Source of the DNA: an uncultured Acidimicrobiaceae bacterium
GTDB lineage: Bacteria > Actinomycetota > Acidimicrobiia > Acidimicrobiales > Microtrichaceae
NCBI GenBank assembly: GCA_937868025.1
Contig: CALMLJ010000089.1
Coordinates: forward strand, 1 to 24,917
Length of the DNA stretch: 24,917 nt
Direction of reading: 5' to 3'
Below, piece by piece: positions 1 through 7,327 of the stretch; position 1 is the stretch's first letter; each line of letters starts with the position of its first letter. The notes beneath the pieces were generated by a model that searched no databases, had not been told where the DNA came from, and worked only from the letters and a program-made list of their open reading frames with translations. Position numbers and translations under genes: made by a program.

Positions 1-761
1 CGTCCGGCACGCCGACCGGCACCGTCTCGGTCGAGGTCGGCGACTCCGCCTGGGGCGAGGCGACGATCGTCGGCAGCGACCCCGTGACCGGCCTCACCGT
101 CCTCCACCCGACCGCCACCACCACGCCCGACGCCGCGCTGGTGCGGAGCGCGACGGTGGCAGCGCCGTCGCTCGGCCAATCCGTCGACCTCGTACGTCCC
201 GGACTCGGGGCCATCGGCGCCCGGTTCCGCAGCGGAACGGCGACGCGGATCACCAGCACGAACGCCACGATCGGAACACCCGGCACGTCCTTCGTCGGCC
301 TCCTGACCCTCACCTCGCCTCGCCCGGCCACCTCCGCCGAGGTCGGCGTCGACAGCACGACAGGCGACGTGACCGCGCTGGTCGTGCCCGTCGACGACAA
401 CCCCGAGGACGAAATGGCCTACGCCGTCCCCGCGGACCTCGCCATGGCCGTCGGCCGCCAGATCGAGGCAACCGGGTCGGCGCGCCACGGCACGCTCGCC
501 GCCGACCTCCTCCAGTCGCCGACCGACGGCCTCGTGGTCACCGCCACCCGCAGCGCCGAACTGGCCGTCGGCGACGAGCTGCTCTCCGTCGACGGTCGCA
601 TGGTGCACACCAACGACGACGTGCTCGGAGCACTTCTCGGCGTGTCGCCGGGCACCGAGGTGAACGTCGTGGTGCGCCGCGACAACCGGCAACGGTCCGT
701 CGACGCCGACGTCGTCGCCCGCATCGGCGATCCGGTCGCCACCACCACCACGCTGCCCTGA
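1..761 (+). CDS. HtrA-like trypsin-fold protein with C-terminal PDZ domain (5' truncated, catalytic motifs degraded)
   Basis: This is the 3' part of a gene whose reading frame is open from base 3, so its start lies outside the window. The segment around bases 60-104 resembles the HtrA stretch that normally reads DPVTDLAVL. Here it reads DPVTGLTVL, so the catalytic Asp is Gly at 90-92. The region that should hold GNSGGPL reads PATSAEVGVD (324-353). A Ser is kept at 333-335 but all the flanking glycines are gone. The TTGDVTAL and AYAVPADLAMAVGRQI segments that follow fit the end of a trypsin domain. A PDZ domain spans roughly 522-725 (ELAVGDELLSVDGR), and the protein ends in a short Thr-rich tail. 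The family normally degrades misfolded envelope proteins; this member is probably a non-proteolytic binder. The next gene on the same strand encodes a Zincin_2 protein. From memory, actinobacterial Zincin_2 genes often neighbour a PDZ protein gene. Confidence 0.75.
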   Translation, partial: SGTPTGTVSVEVGDSAWGEATIVGSDPVTGLTVLHPTATTTPDAALVRSATVAAPSLGQSVDLVRPGLGAIGARFRSGTATRITSTNATIGTPGTSFVGLLTLTSPRPATSAEVGVDSTTGDVTALVVPVDDNPEDEMAYAVPADLAMAVGRQIEATGSARHGTLAADLLQSPTDGLVVTATRSAELAVGDELLSVDGRMVHTNDDVLGALLGVSPGTEVNVVVRRDNRQRSVDADVVARIGDPVATTTTLP

Positions 762-803
762 TCCCTGAGCCGAGCGCGCGGCCGCGGCCTCGTCCAGCGC
801 TCC

Positions 804-809
804 TACGAT
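804..809 (+). promoter_or_regulatory. -10 box TACGAT, leaderless start
   Basis: TACGAT fits the actinobacterial TANNNT -10 pattern. It ends exactly 6 nt before the GTG at 816, so transcription would begin at or next to the start codon. No Shine-Dalgarno sequence precedes that GTG. Confidence 0.55.
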
Positions 810-815
810 GCACGT

Positions 816-2141
816 GTGAACGATCTGCCGGGCAACGACGACGAATCCGAACCGAATCCGTTCGGCGACATGAGCGCGGGGCTCAACCAGATCTTCCAAC
901 TGTTCGGCGGCGGACTGGGAGGGCCCGGGGCGGCTCCCGACTGGGACCGCGCCCGGCAGGCGGCAGCGGCGCTCGCGTCCGAGGGTGGGTCGGAGGCCAA
1001 CGTCGATCCCCTCGTGCGAATCCAGTTCGAGCAGCTGGCCCGGGTTGCGGAGCTGCAGGTCGCCCAGGTGACCGGCCTCACGCTTTCCCGCACCGGTGCC
1101 GGTCTCACGGTGTCGCCGGTCAATCGGGCGCAGTGGGCTGCCGCGACCGTCGATGCCTACCGGCCGCTCTTCGAGAAGCTGGCGGCGTCGCTCGGCCGGA
1201 TGATGACGTCGCAGCTCGACGAGATCTCCTCCGACGAGCTCGACGAGATGAGCTCGATGATGCCGCCGGGGATGAGCTTCGACATGTCGGCGCTCATGGC
1301 CGGCATGTCGAGCTTCATCGGGCCCATGATGCTCGTGACGATGGCCGGGTCGACCGTCGGGCAGCTCGGCAGTCGGGCGTTCGGCTCCTACGACCTGCCG
1401 ATTCCCCGACCACCCTCCGACGAGCTCCTCGTGGTGGCGACGGCCATCGACGACTTCGGGAACGACTGGAGCCTCCCGCTCGACGACCTGCGCCTGTGCA
1501 TCTGCCTGGCCGAAATGGCGCACCACGCCGTGCTGTCCCAGCCCCACGTCCGCGACCGCCTCAACTCACTGCTCGCCGAACACGCCAACGGGTTCGAGGC
1601 CGACTCGGCGGCCCTCGAGGAGCGCCTCGGGCCGATCGACCTGTCCGACCCCGAATCGCTGGGGTCGTTGCAGAACTCGCTCGGCAACCCGGAGTTCATG
1701 CTCAGCGCCATCCGGTCGGAACGCCAGCGGCAGATCCTGCCGGCGATCGACACGCTCGTCGGGTGCATCGAGGGCTACGTGGACTGGGTCCTCGACACGA
1801 TCGGGGCGAAGCTCCTGACCTCGTACCCGATGGTGAGCGAAGCGCTCCGTCGCCGCCGTGTCGAGACGGCGCAGGCAAGCCGGTTCGTCGAGCGCCTCTT
1901 CGGGCTCGAACTCACCCAGGACAAGATCGACCAGGGCTCGGCATTCATCGACGGTGTGTTCGCCCGCGCCGGCGCTCCGGCGCTGGCAGCGCTCTGGTCC
2001 GACGTCGAACACCTGCCGACACCCAACGAGCTGCAGGCTCCCGGGTTGTGGTTGGCGCGGGTCGGACTCGAGTCCGATCAGCCGCTGCCGGAACTCGACG
2101 ACGACCCCGGCATCCCGGACTTCCCCGACCTCGACGCATAG
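816..2141 (+). CDS. Zincin_2 / DUF2342 family protein (zinc-dependent metalloprotease-like)
   Basis: The 441-residue protein matches the actinobacterial Zincin_2 (DUF2342) family: an acidic Met- and Gly-rich N-terminus with a FGDMSAGLNQIFQLF-like motif, a hydrophobic Met-rich middle near residues 150-185 that includes GSTVGQLGSRAFGSYDLPIP, and a helical C-terminal half. The place of the HEXXH zinc motif reads AEMAHH (residues 232-237, bases 1509-1526). The first zinc-binding His is therefore Ala, while Glu233 and His236 remain. As I recall, the branch of this family labelled putative hydrolase often has xREAAH here, so the loss may be ancestral rather than recent. No signal peptide is visible, so it is probably cytoplasmic. 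The GTG start at 816 is supported by a -10 box 6 nt upstream. The gene converges on the MFS gene with a 21-nt gap. Family assignment is firm; enzymatic activity is doubtful. Confidence 0.85.
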   Translation: MNDLPGNDDESEPNPFGDMSAGLNQIFQLFGGGLGGPGAAPDWDRARQAAAALASEGGSEANVDPLVRIQFEQLARVAELQVAQVTGLTLSRTGAGLTVSPVNRAQWAAATVDAYRPLFEKLAASLGRMMTSQLDEISSDELDEMSSMMPPGMSFDMSALMAGMSSFIGPMMLVTMAGSTVGQLGSRAFGSYDLPIPRPPSDELLVVATAIDDFGNDWSLPLDDLRLCICLAEMAHHAVLSQPHVRDRLNSLLAEHANGFEADSAALEERLGPIDLSDPESLGSLQNSLGNPEFMLSAIRSERQRQILPAIDTLVGCIEGYVDWVLDTIGAKLLTSYPMVSEALRRRRVETAQASRFVERLFGLELTQDKIDQGSAFIDGVFARAGAPALAALWSDVEHLPTPNELQAPGLWLARVGLESDQPLPELDDDPGIPDFPDLDA

Positions 2142-2162
2142 CGCAGAGCGATCCCCCGGGGT

Positions 2163-3575
2163 TCACTGATCTGACGAACGGTTCCTTGCCAGGTAGGGCC
2201 GCCCCAGGCGCCGACCTTCGACCTCGCGGTTGAGGAGCACCGGGCGGACACCGGTCGCCATCACGATCGTCGCCAGTGCGCCGCCGAGTGCGATGAGGAT
2301 CGCACCGGCTGCGTTCGGCACGTGCAGGATCGACGGCACGAGCGCACCGACGACCCACGTGATTTGGAATCGCGCCTCGAACCGGGCGAAGAGGCGGCCA
2401 CGATCGTTCTCCTCCACGTCGCGCTGGACGACGGCGTCGAACGCCTGCTTGCCGAGCGCGGCCGCTGTGGCGATGCCGAGCGACATCAACGAATAGCCGC
2501 CCAGCCCGTCGAGGATCACGCCGGCGACCCCGGCGAGGATCGCGAGACCACAGGCGCCGAGCAGGATTCGTTCCTCGGCGAGGCGGCGGCGCAACGGCGG
2601 GGCGAGGACGGCGCCCACGAGACCTCCGGCGACGCTGGCGATGATGACGACACCGAAGTACCACGTCGGCGGCGGGCCGTCGATCGGCGGAACGACGGTC
2701 GTGACGACGAGGCTCCGGTGCACCTGCAAGGTCCAGTGGACGATCGCCGCGAGCGGGGTGATCTGGTTCTCACCGCGCAACTCGAAGGCCAGGAGGAACG
2801 TGAGGAGGCCAACGAGGAATCGCAACGTCGACATCGCGAACGCGGTGACGGCGAGACCGGGAGGGAGGGCGTCGGACAACGAGCGCGACGGTGGTGGGCC
2901 CGCGGCGATCTCGGACTCCTCGCGCTCCCCTGTCACCGATGGGTGGATTCGCAGCGCGGCGACGAAGGCCGCTCCGAACGTCAGGGTCGTGAGGGCGAGC
3001 ACCCACTCGGGGCCGATCTGCAAGAGGATGCCGCCCAGCGCACCGGCGACGATCGCCGCGAGACCGCTCAGCAGCTGGAGCTTGGAGTTCGCCTCCACCA
3101 ACTCGATGTCACCGGCGACGGTCGACGGCACCACGGCCGCCTTGGCGATCTGGTACGTCTTCGCCAGCACGAGCATCGCGAACGCCTCGGGGAACAACGC
3201 CAGGCTGTCGTTGATGACCGCGATCATCATCGTGATGGCGACCACAACGCGCAGCGCCATCGTCGCCTGGATGACGACGCGATGGCCGCCCTTCACCCGG
3301 TCGATCATCGGCCCGATGAGCGGACCGACCAGCGCGAACGGCGCCATCGTGAACAGCAGACCGAGGATGACCTTCTCGCGGCCCTGGGCCGGATCGACCT
3401 TGAAGAAGAACGAACCGGCGAGGCTGAGCACCACGAGGGTCTCGCCCGACACCGAGAGCAGGTGGCACAACGCGAGCCGGGGGAACGCCGCGTCCCAGTC
3501 GACGTTGAGGCGCCGCGGCGGGCGCGTGAGCGGCTGCCAGCCGTCGGGCCCGGCCCCCGTGTCCGCAGCGCTCAT
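2163..3575 (-). CDS. MFS transporter
   Basis: This 470-residue integral membrane protein has about twelve hydrophobic segments. Examples are residues 60-85 before the GPMIDRVKGGHR loop, 140-165, 175-205 and the last pair near 410-450. The loop GPLIGPMIDRVKGGHR resembles the MFS signature between TM2 and TM3 (G-x-x-x-D-R-x-G-x-R). An acidic and Pro-rich loop (about 218-235) separates the two six-TM halves. The substrate cannot be told from sequence. It is the last gene of the pstB-phoU-senX3-regX3 run, 32 nt after the regX3 stop, so it may be co-transcribed and respond to phosphate. A 6-bp hairpin in that gap could reduce its expression. No clear Shine-Dalgarno precedes the ATG. It converges with the Zincin_2 gene. 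Confidence 0.85.
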   Translation of the reverse strand: MSAADTGAGPDGWQPLTRPPRRLNVDWDAAFPRLALCHLLSVSGETLVVLSLAGSFFFKVDPAQGREKVILGLLFTMAPFALVGPLIGPMIDRVKGGHRVVIQATMALRVVVAITMMIAVINDSLALFPEAFAMLVLAKTYQIAKAAVVPSTVAGDIELVEANSKLQLLSGLAAIVAGALGGILLQIGPEWVLALTTLTFGAAFVAALRIHPSVTGEREESEIAAGPPPSRSLSDALPPGLAVTAFAMSTLRFLVGLLTFLLAFELRGENQITPLAAIVHWTLQVHRSLVVTTVVPPIDGPPPTWYFGVVIIASVAGGLVGAVLAPPLRRRLAEERILLGACGLAILAGVAGVILDGLGGYSLMSLGIATAAALGKQAFDAVVQRDVEENDRGRLFARFEARFQITWVVGALVPSILHVPNAAGAILIALGGALATIVMATGVRPVLLNREVEGRRLGRPYLARNRSSDQ

Positions 3576-3585
3576 GCGGGACGGT

Positions 3586-3602
3586 CCGGGTCGATCACCC
3601 GG
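3586..3602 (-). other. Small perfect hairpin between regX3 and the MFS gene
   Basis: CCGGGT and ACCCGG form a perfect 6-bp stem around a 5-nt loop in the 32-nt gap. No T tract follows. It could act as a weak attenuator or RNA-processing site, or it may be chance in GC-rich DNA. Confidence 0.35.
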
Positions 3603-3607
3603 TCAGA

Positions 3608-4306
3608 CTAATTCGACGCGTACTTGTATCCCACGCCGCGGACGGTGAGCAGTCGCACCGGCGAGGCTGGATCGTCCTCGATCTTCGCCCGCAGCCGCTT
3701 CACATGGACGTCGAGCGTCTTCGTGTCACCGACGTAGTCGTACCCCCACACCCGGTCGATGATCGTGCCCCGGGTGAGGACCTTGCCGGCGTGCTCCATG
3801 AGGAGCAGGAGCAGCTCGAACTCCTTGAGCGGCAGGGGGACGAGATCGCCCTGGAGGTGGACCTCGCGACTGTCGACGTTGATCTCGACGTCACCGACCA
3901 CCACCACGTCGTCGCGGGGCGCCTGCTCGGGTGCACCGCTTCGCCGACGGAGGACGGCGCGGATGCGGGCGACCAGCTCGCGCAGCCGGTACGGCTTCGT
4001 CACGTAGTCGTCGGCGCCGACCTCGAGACCGACGACGGTGTCGATCTCCGACGACTTGGCCGTCACCATGATGATCGGCACGGACGACTTCGCCCGGATC
4101 TCCCGGCACACGTCGACGCCCGAGACGCCGGGCAGCATCACGTCCAACAGGATCAGGTCAGGATCGACGTCGTCGAACCGTTGCAGGGCTTCGGGGCCCG
4201 TGCGGGCCACCTCCACGGCGAAACCCTCACGTCGGAGCCCGACGTTCAGGGCCTCGATGTAGGACTCTTCGTCCTCGACCACCAGAATCACCGGCGTTGC
4301 GTTCAC
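3608..4306 (-). CDS. regX3: RegX3-like phosphate response regulator (OmpR/PhoB family)
   Basis: The 232-residue protein has an N-terminal receiver domain (about 5-118) with the acidic pair E11/D12, phosphoacceptor D55 (LILLDVMLPG), T82 and K104. A winged-helix DNA-binding domain (about 133-230) carries VLTRGTIIDRVWGYDY, the recognition region TLDVHVKRLRAKIE, and the closing VRGVGYKY. It is full length for the family. The GTG start shares a 4-bp GTGA overlap with the senX3 stop, and a GAGGTGA Shine-Dalgarno lies just upstream, so translation is probably coupled. It sits with senX3, phoU and pstB, which points to the phosphate-starvation regulator rather than another PhoB-like paralogue. Its likely target is the GTTCACC repeat array upstream of pstB. 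Confidence 0.93.
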   Translation of the reverse strand: MNATPVILVVEDEESYIEALNVGLRREGFAVEVARTGPEALQRFDDVDPDLILLDVMLPGVSGVDVCREIRAKSSVPIIMVTAKSSEIDTVVGLEVGADDYVTKPYRLRELVARIRAVLRRRSGAPEQAPRDDVVVVGDVEINVDSREVHLQGDLVPLPLKEFELLLLLMEHAGKVLTRGTIIDRVWGYDYVGDTKTLDVHVKRLRAKIEDDPASPVRLLTVRGVGYKYASN

Positions 4307-5493
4307 GCGCTCACCTCGGAATCATCGACCGGGCTCTCCGGTCCGACCACATCGGTCCCCAACGGCAGGACAAGGGTGAACTCCGACCCTTGCCCTTCCT
4401 TGGAACGAACCGACACCTCTCCACCGTGGTTGTGTGCCACGTGACGAACGATGGCGAGCCCGAGGCCCGTCCCGCCCGTCTCGCGACTCCGGGCACGGTC
4501 GACCCGGTAGAACCGCTCGAACACCCGATCGAGGTCTCGACTCGGGATGCCGTCACCGGTGTCGGCGACCGACAGTGCCAAGCCCGAAGGGTTCACTCGG
4601 GTGGAGACCGTCACGGTGGCCCCGTCGGGGCTGTACTTCACGGCGTTGTCGATCAGGTTGCCCAGCGCGCTCGTGATCTGTCGACGGTCGCCGGCGACGA
4701 CGATGCCGGACTCGCCGACGGACTTCAAGGTAATGCCCCGGGCGTCGGCGGCGGCGCGGAAGCGCCCGAGCGCGTCCTCGACGATGTCGCCCACCCGGGT
4801 CTCGTCGATGAAGAGATCGTCCGCGAACTCGATACGGCTCAGCTCGAGCAGATCGTCGATCGTTCGCGACAGGCGAGCGACCTCGAGGCTCATCCGCTCG
4901 GAGAACCGCCGGATCGTCGCCAGGTCGGTCTCGTCGCGAAGGGTCTCCGCCAGCAGCCCGACGGCCCCCACGGGGGTCTTCAACTCGTGGCTGATGTTCG
5001 ACACGAAATCCCGCCGCACCTGGTCGGTGCGCCGTCGTTCCGTCACGTCCTCGATGACGGCCACGCTGCCGCCGCCCAACGCGACCCCATTGCCGAGCGG
5101 TACCGCCCGGATCAGATAGGTGGACTTGGGTGGACCGAACAGGTCGATCTCCCGCTCGCCCGGTTCGCCGCGCACCGCGGCGACCAGCAGCTCGCGGACC
5201 GCCCGATTGATGATCGTCCGGGCATCGCGCGACGACAGGATCGCCTGCGCCGAACGGTTCTGGAAGCCCAGCACCTCGTCCGCATCGGCGACGACCACCC
5301 CGAGGCTCAACGCGTCGAGGGCGGCGACGAGACGTGGGAGCGACCCGTCCGTCGGGTCCTCGGCCGCGGCCGGGACCGGTGCCGGCGTGGGCCGGGCGGC
5401 AGACTCGAGCGCCCGTACCCGGGTCACCAGCGTCGCGATCACCCCGGCCGAGACCGCCAGTGCGACGGCGAGGACAACGACGAGAGCGGTCAT
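4303..5493 (-). CDS. senX3: SenX3-like sensor histidine kinase
   Basis: The 396-residue kinase has one N-terminal membrane segment (about 3-24), a Pro/Ala-rich linker, and a PAS-like domain (about 52-150). The HisKA domain has phospho-acceptor His169 in SNISHELKTPVG. The ATPase domain has the N-box DNAVKYSPDG (Asn283), the G1 box DTGDGIP (311-317) and the G2 box GGTGLGLA (340-347). This single-TM PAS-HisKA layout fits SenX3/PhoR-type kinases, which are thought to read the state of the Pst transporter through PhoU rather than bind phosphate directly. The neighbouring phoU and pstB genes support that role. It is 30 nt downstream of phoU and overlaps regX3 by 4 nt. The ATG has no obvious Shine-Dalgarno. 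Confidence 0.93.
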   Translation of the reverse strand: MTALVVVLAVALAVSAGVIATLVTRVRALESAARPTPAPVPAAAEDPTDGSLPRLVAALDALSLGVVVADADEVLGFQNRSAQAILSSRDARTIINRAVRELLVAAVRGEPGEREIDLFGPPKSTYLIRAVPLGNGVALGGGSVAVIEDVTERRRTDQVRRDFVSNISHELKTPVGAVGLLAETLRDETDLATIRRFSERMSLEVARLSRTIDDLLELSRIEFADDLFIDETRVGDIVEDALGRFRAAADARGITLKSVGESGIVVAGDRRQITSALGNLIDNAVKYSPDGATVTVSTRVNPSGLALSVADTGDGIPSRDLDRVFERFYRVDRARSRETGGTGLGLAIVRHVAHNHGGEVSVRSKEGQGSEFTLVLPLGTDVVGPESPVDDSEVSA

Positions 5494-5523
5494 GATCGTC
5501 GCGACCGCGTCGAGTCGGGAGAA

Positions 5524-6240
5524 TCAGGCATCGAGTGAACCGCGCCGGCTCTTCATCTCCAGGCGGGCAACAGCAGCGTGCTCGGGAAGCCAGCCCGTGA
5601 CCATGAAGGTGACCCGCTCGCCCATGTTGACGGCGTGATCACCGATGCGCTCGTAGTAGCGGCCGATCAGCGCCAGCTGCACCGCGGACCGCAGACCGAG
5701 CCGGTCGGAGTCGTGCGAGCTGAAGATCGATTCGACGAACTGCACCTGCAACTCGTCGAGGCGGTCGTCGATGTCGTCGAGGGCCGACGCGAGACCGTCG
5801 TCGGCCTCGATGAACGAGTCGATGGCCTTGCGGGTGAGCGAGGCCGCCTCGATGCTCATGTCCTCGATGAGGCTGCGCACGTTCGGGCTCATCGTCACGT
5901 CGTAGATGCGTCGCGACGCCTTGCAGATGTTGACCATCAGGTCGGCCGAGCGCTCGAGCTCGCTTGCGAAGCGAAGCGCACACACGATGAAGCGAAGATC
6001 ACGCGCCATCGGCTGTTGCAGGGCGAGCAGCCGGTAGCAGCTCTCCTCGATGCTGATCGCGAGCGTGTCGATGACGTCGTCGCCGTCGATCAGCGCCTGC
6101 GCAGCGTGAAGGTCGCGATCGAGCATCGCCGCCGTGCCCTTGCCGATCGTCTCGACGGTCAGGGCGCCGAGACGAACGATGTCGTCGCGGAGCTCGTCGA
6201 GCGATTCGTGGAACTCGATGCGGAGATCGGTGTCGCTCAT
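5524..6240 (-). CDS. phoU: Phosphate signalling protein PhoU
   Basis: The 238-residue all-helical protein has the two-repeat PhoU layout. Repeat one (about 10-115) has ALQQPMARDLRFIVCALRFASELERSADLMVNI, and repeat two (about 118-215) has ALIGRYYERIGDHAVNMGERVTFM. The E/DxxxD patches (ELERSAD, ERIGDHAVN) are the metal-binding motifs of the family. PhoU bridges the Pst transporter and the SenX3-type kinase and restrains the phosphate response when phosphate is plentiful. The ATG at 6240 follows the pstB stop after a single base, so the two are almost certainly co-transcribed and translationally coupled. An open frame extends further upstream inside pstB, but the homology begins at this ATG. Confidence 0.94.
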   Translation of the reverse strand: MSDTDLRIEFHESLDELRDDIVRLGALTVETIGKGTAAMLDRDLHAAQALIDGDDVIDTLAISIEESCYRLLALQQPMARDLRFIVCALRFASELERSADLMVNICKASRRIYDVTMSPNVRSLIEDMSIEAASLTRKAIDSFIEADDGLASALDDIDDRLDELQVQFVESIFSSHDSDRLGLRSAVQLALIGRYYERIGDHAVNMGERVTFMVTGWLPEHAAVARLEMKSRRGSLDA

Positions 6241-6241
6241 G

Positions 6242-7129
6242 TCAGCCGACGCGCCCGGTGATGTAGTTCTCGGTGCGTTCGTCGGACGGGTTCGAGAAGA
6301 TCTTGGCCGTGGTGTCGCACTCGACCAGCATGCCGGTACGACGGTCACCGTCGTCGTTGACCTCGACACCGAAGAACGCCGTCTTGTCCGACGCCCGGGC
6401 TGCCTGCTGCATGTTGTGGGTGACGATCACGATCGTGTAGTCGTCGCGCAGCTCGCGCATCAGATCCTCGACGCGAGCGGTCGCGATGGGGTCGAGGGCC
6501 GAGCACGGCTCGTCCATGAGGAGCACCTCGGGCTCGGACGCGATCGCCCGGGCAATGCAGAGCCGCTGTTGCTGGCCGCCGGACATGCCCATGGCAGACG
6601 AGTCGAGCCGGTCCTTGACCTCGTCCCACAGCGCGGCGCGGCGCAGCGAACGCTCGACGATGTCGTCGAGCTCGGACTTCTTCTTCACGCCGGCCACGCG
6701 GGGGCCATAGGCGATGTTGTGCCAGATCGACTTCGGGAACGGGTTCGGCTTCTGGAAGACCATGCCGATACGCCGGCGGACCTCGACGGGGTTCACCGCA
6801 GGGTCGTAGAGGTTGACGCCTCGGTAGCTCACCTCGCCCTCGACAGACGCTCCCTCGATGAGGTCGTTCATACGGTTGAGACACCGCAGCACGGTCGACT
6901 TGCCACAACCGGACGACCCGATGAACGCCGTGATCTCGCCACGACGGATCGTGAGGTTCACGTTCCTCACGGCCCGGAAGCCGGAGTAGAGCACGGACAG
7001 GTCGCGGGTCTCGAAGACCGCTTCGGTGACCACGCTGGGGATCTCCTCGTCGGTGGGTCGACGGGCGGAGTCGAGCGCAGCGCCTGCGGGCGTCGCTGCT
7101 CGGGCCTCGGTCCGGTCGTTGGTCGTCAT
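6242..7129 (-). CDS. pstB: Phosphate ABC transporter ATP-binding protein PstB
   Basis: The 295-residue ATPase has Walker [10 protein letters not shown] (71-79), a Q-loop with Gln126 in the PstB-typical [13 protein letters not shown], signature MSGGQQQR (182-189), Walker B LLMDEP (203-208) and H-loop His238. The PNPFP motif and the C-terminal [19 protein letters not shown] are diagnostic of PstB. It energises high-affinity phosphate import through PstA/PstC, but no pstS, pstC or pstA is present in this window. About 35 N-terminal residues before the domain are unstructured and Ala/Thr-rich. A strong Shine-Dalgarno (GAGAGGA) sits 6-7 nt before the ATG. It is the first gene of the operon, and a PHO box lies about 90-115 nt upstream of its start. 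Confidence 0.95.
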   Translation of the reverse strand: MTTNDRTEARAATPAGAALDSARRPTDEEIPSVVTEAVFETRDLSVLYSGFRAVRNVNLTIRRGEITAFIGSSGCGKSTVLRCLNRMNDLIEGASVEGEVSYRGVNLYDPAVNPVEVRRRIGMVFQKPNPFPKSIWHNIAYGPRVAGVKKKSELDDIVERSLRRAALWDEVKDRLDSSAMGMSGGQQQRLCIARAIASEPEVLLMDEPCSALDPIATARVEDLMRELRDDYTIVIVTHNMQQAARASDKTAFFGVEVNDDGDRRTGMLVECDTTAKIFSNPSDERTENYITGRVG

Positions 7130-7142
7130 GGCACGTTCCTCT

Positions 7143-7172
7143 CGAAAACAGTCTCGCAGGAAACCTGTTTCG
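7143..7172 (-). promoter_or_regulatory. Inverted repeats in the pstB 5' leader
   Basis: In the pstB direction, CGAAACAG (7172-7165) can pair with CTGTTTTCG (7151-7143), with one bulged base. A competing small hairpin, CAGG-TTT-CCTG, uses the 5' arm. The element begins about where transcription would start from the TACCGT box and ends next to the Shine-Dalgarno. It could be an operator or a folding switch. This is seen in sequence only. Confidence 0.4.
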
Positions 7173-7178
7173 TCGAGA

Positions 7179-7184
7179 ACGGTA
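7179..7184 (-). promoter_or_regulatory. Candidate -10 box of pstB
   Basis: TACCGT on the minus strand fits TANNNT. It lies about 31 nt downstream of the PHO box and about 50 nt before the pstB ATG. No good -35 hexamer is visible, as expected for a promoter that depends on an activator. Confidence 0.4.
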
Positions 7185-7215
7185 CGCAGGACCGGTGTCG
7201 CGACCCCACACCCTG

Positions 7216-7244
7216 GGTGAACGGGAGGTGAACGCTGGTCGAAC
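7216..7244 (-). promoter_or_regulatory. PHO box: three 11-bp direct repeats
   Basis: On the plus strand GGTGAAC occurs at 7216-7222 and again at 7227-7233, exactly 11 bp apart. A degenerate third unit, GTCGAAC, sits at 7238-7244 in the same register. Read toward pstB the units are GTCGAAC-type then GTTCACC and GTTCACC, each with 4 spacer bases. This is the known architecture of actinobacterial PhoP and RegX3-type PHO boxes. It lies between divergent pstB and ppk1. RegX3 encoded in the same operon is the obvious candidate binder, giving autoregulation. Confidence 0.75.
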
Positions 7245-7314
7245 ACTGCGCAGCGAGCCCACGTCCCCAGGTTCTGCGGGGTTCGCACCCTGCGGAACCC
7301 CCTTGACACGTCGG

Positions 7315-7320
7315 TACCAT
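7315..7320 (+). promoter_or_regulatory. -10 box TACCAT of ppk1
   Basis: TACCAT ends 7 nt before the GTG at 7328, so the transcript would start at or near that codon and the gene would be leaderless. The in-frame ATG at 7319 overlaps this box and would then not be transcribed, which favours the GTG as start. Confidence 0.45.
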
Positions 7321-7327
7321 GCACCCC

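Noticed and set aside
419..813. Minus-strand frames opposite the HtrA-like gene
   Set aside because: They are Arg/Ser-rich shadows of the coding strand with no start signals.
7303..7308. TTGACA as the -35 box of ppk1
   Set aside because: It is only 6 bp from TACCAT, and no -10 box lies 16-18 bp downstream of it. Probably coincidental.
7319..7327. ATG at 7319 as the ppk1 start
   Set aside because: It overlaps the -10 box and has no Shine-Dalgarno. GTG at 7328 fits a leaderless start and PPK1 homology begins after it. It remains possible.
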